A DNA stretch of 64,000 nt from the NCBI GenBank assembly GCA_002305165.1, contig DBQI01000065.1:45705-109704 (forward strand). Reading direction: 5' to 3'. The stretch comes from Armatimonadetes bacterium UBA1398 (GTDB lineage: Bacteria > Armatimonadota > Zipacnadia > UBA1398). The position numbers and the translations under genes were made by a program. Positions 63,921 through 64,000 of this stretch are shown here, one piece after another; the first letter of the stretch is position 1, and every line of letters starts with the position of its first letter. The notes beneath the pieces are model-generated. The model saw only the letters and a program-made list of their open reading frames with translations, was not told the origin of the DNA and did not search any database.

Positions 63921-63949
63921 TTGCGGGCGAGGAGGCGGGCCTGTAGAAT
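63921..63949 (+). promoter_or_regulatory. Promoter near the right edge
   Basis: TTGCGG (63921-63926) and TAGAAT (63944-63949) are 17 bases apart, the optimal spacing, ahead of a start codon at 63982. This is the best-spaced promoter in the window. Confidence 0.55.
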
Positions 63950-63981
63950 GGCGCGTGACCGTGCTAGATGGGGAGCTAGCG

Positions 63982-64000
63982 GTGCCCTGTAACCCGCAAT
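63982..64000 (+). CDS. 5' end of a gene leaving the window (start only)
   Basis: GTG at 63982 has GGGGAG six bases upstream, and a promoter lies 33 bases before. Only the first six codons are inside the window (M-P-C-N-P-Q), so no product can be named. It is divergent from the DUF4965 gene. Confidence 0.4.

Overview
The window is a densely coded, high-GC bacterial chromosome segment with about 50 genes on both strands. I see no phage, insertion sequence, CRISPR array, rRNA or tRNA. Type IV pilin and PilB/GspE-type genes, an H-X9-DG pseudopilin-like protein, an SLH-domain protein, a SpoIIM-like membrane protein, a SigH-like sigma factor, and many secreted proteins with planctomycete/Armatimonadota-type domains (DUF2961, DUF4965, NPCBM, a hydrazine-synthase-alpha-like middle domain, ThuA) suggest a poorly cultured lineage such as Armatimonadota or a neighbouring phylum. 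That placement is inference from gene content only.

Layout. 1-4.6 kb: a partial gene, a minus-strand operon (ThuA-like, CoA-binding, secreted unknown), two tandem pilin genes (one miniature, with an 11-G run) and a secreted CsgG-like protein. 4.8-7.5 kb: the tRNA t6A operon tsaE, tsaB::rimI fusion, tsaD. 7.6-11.1 kb: TIM-barrel isomerase, P1/DmpA peptidase, Asp/Glu racemase-like protein and a GH43-like secreted hydrolase. 11.1-15 kb: ATP-type pckA, an MFS transporter and a Cof-type HAD phosphatase. 15-20 kb: the most unusual locus, a 1189-residue secreted fusion (two UshA-like phosphoesterase modules around thioredoxin-like modules, ending in four CxxCH heme sites) directly downstream of a secreted pseudo-caspase/formylglycine-enzyme-like protein. 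20-28 kb: H-X9-DG protein, SLH protein, secreted serine protease, transaldolase, SpoIIM-like protein, Trx/TPR protein and ROK kinase. 28-33 kb: zinc alcohol dehydrogenase coupled to pyrC, then E1 alpha and beta of a 2-oxoacid dehydrogenase. 32.9-38 kb: a tandem family of PepSY-like envelope proteins, three sharing a nearly identical C-terminal membrane-anchor cassette, plus one truncated copy. 38-49 kb: phosphoesterase lipoprotein, TPR protein, a 1268-residue CBM9/discoidin/beta-propeller/triheme protein, a secreted unknown and an NPCBM alpha-galactosidase. 48.8-55 kb: M28 peptidase, guaB, SigH-like sigma factor, GH172-type (DUF2961) protein and a lipoprotein. 55-64 kb: large lipoprotein, panC, wecB, PilB/GspE ATPase, a DUF4965-type glutaminase-like protein and the first codons of a gene leaving the window.

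Taken together the segment mixes housekeeping genes (t6A, IMP dehydrogenase, pantothenate, pyrimidine, gluconeogenesis) with a large secreted repertoire for polysaccharide and peptide breakdown and for extracytoplasmic redox chemistry. Recognisable promoters mostly show a TACAAT/TATAAT-like -10 element, several with an extended TGn or only a weak -35. Start codons were often moved downstream of the longest open frame where a Shine-Dalgarno sequence and a signal peptide or family N-terminus agreed.
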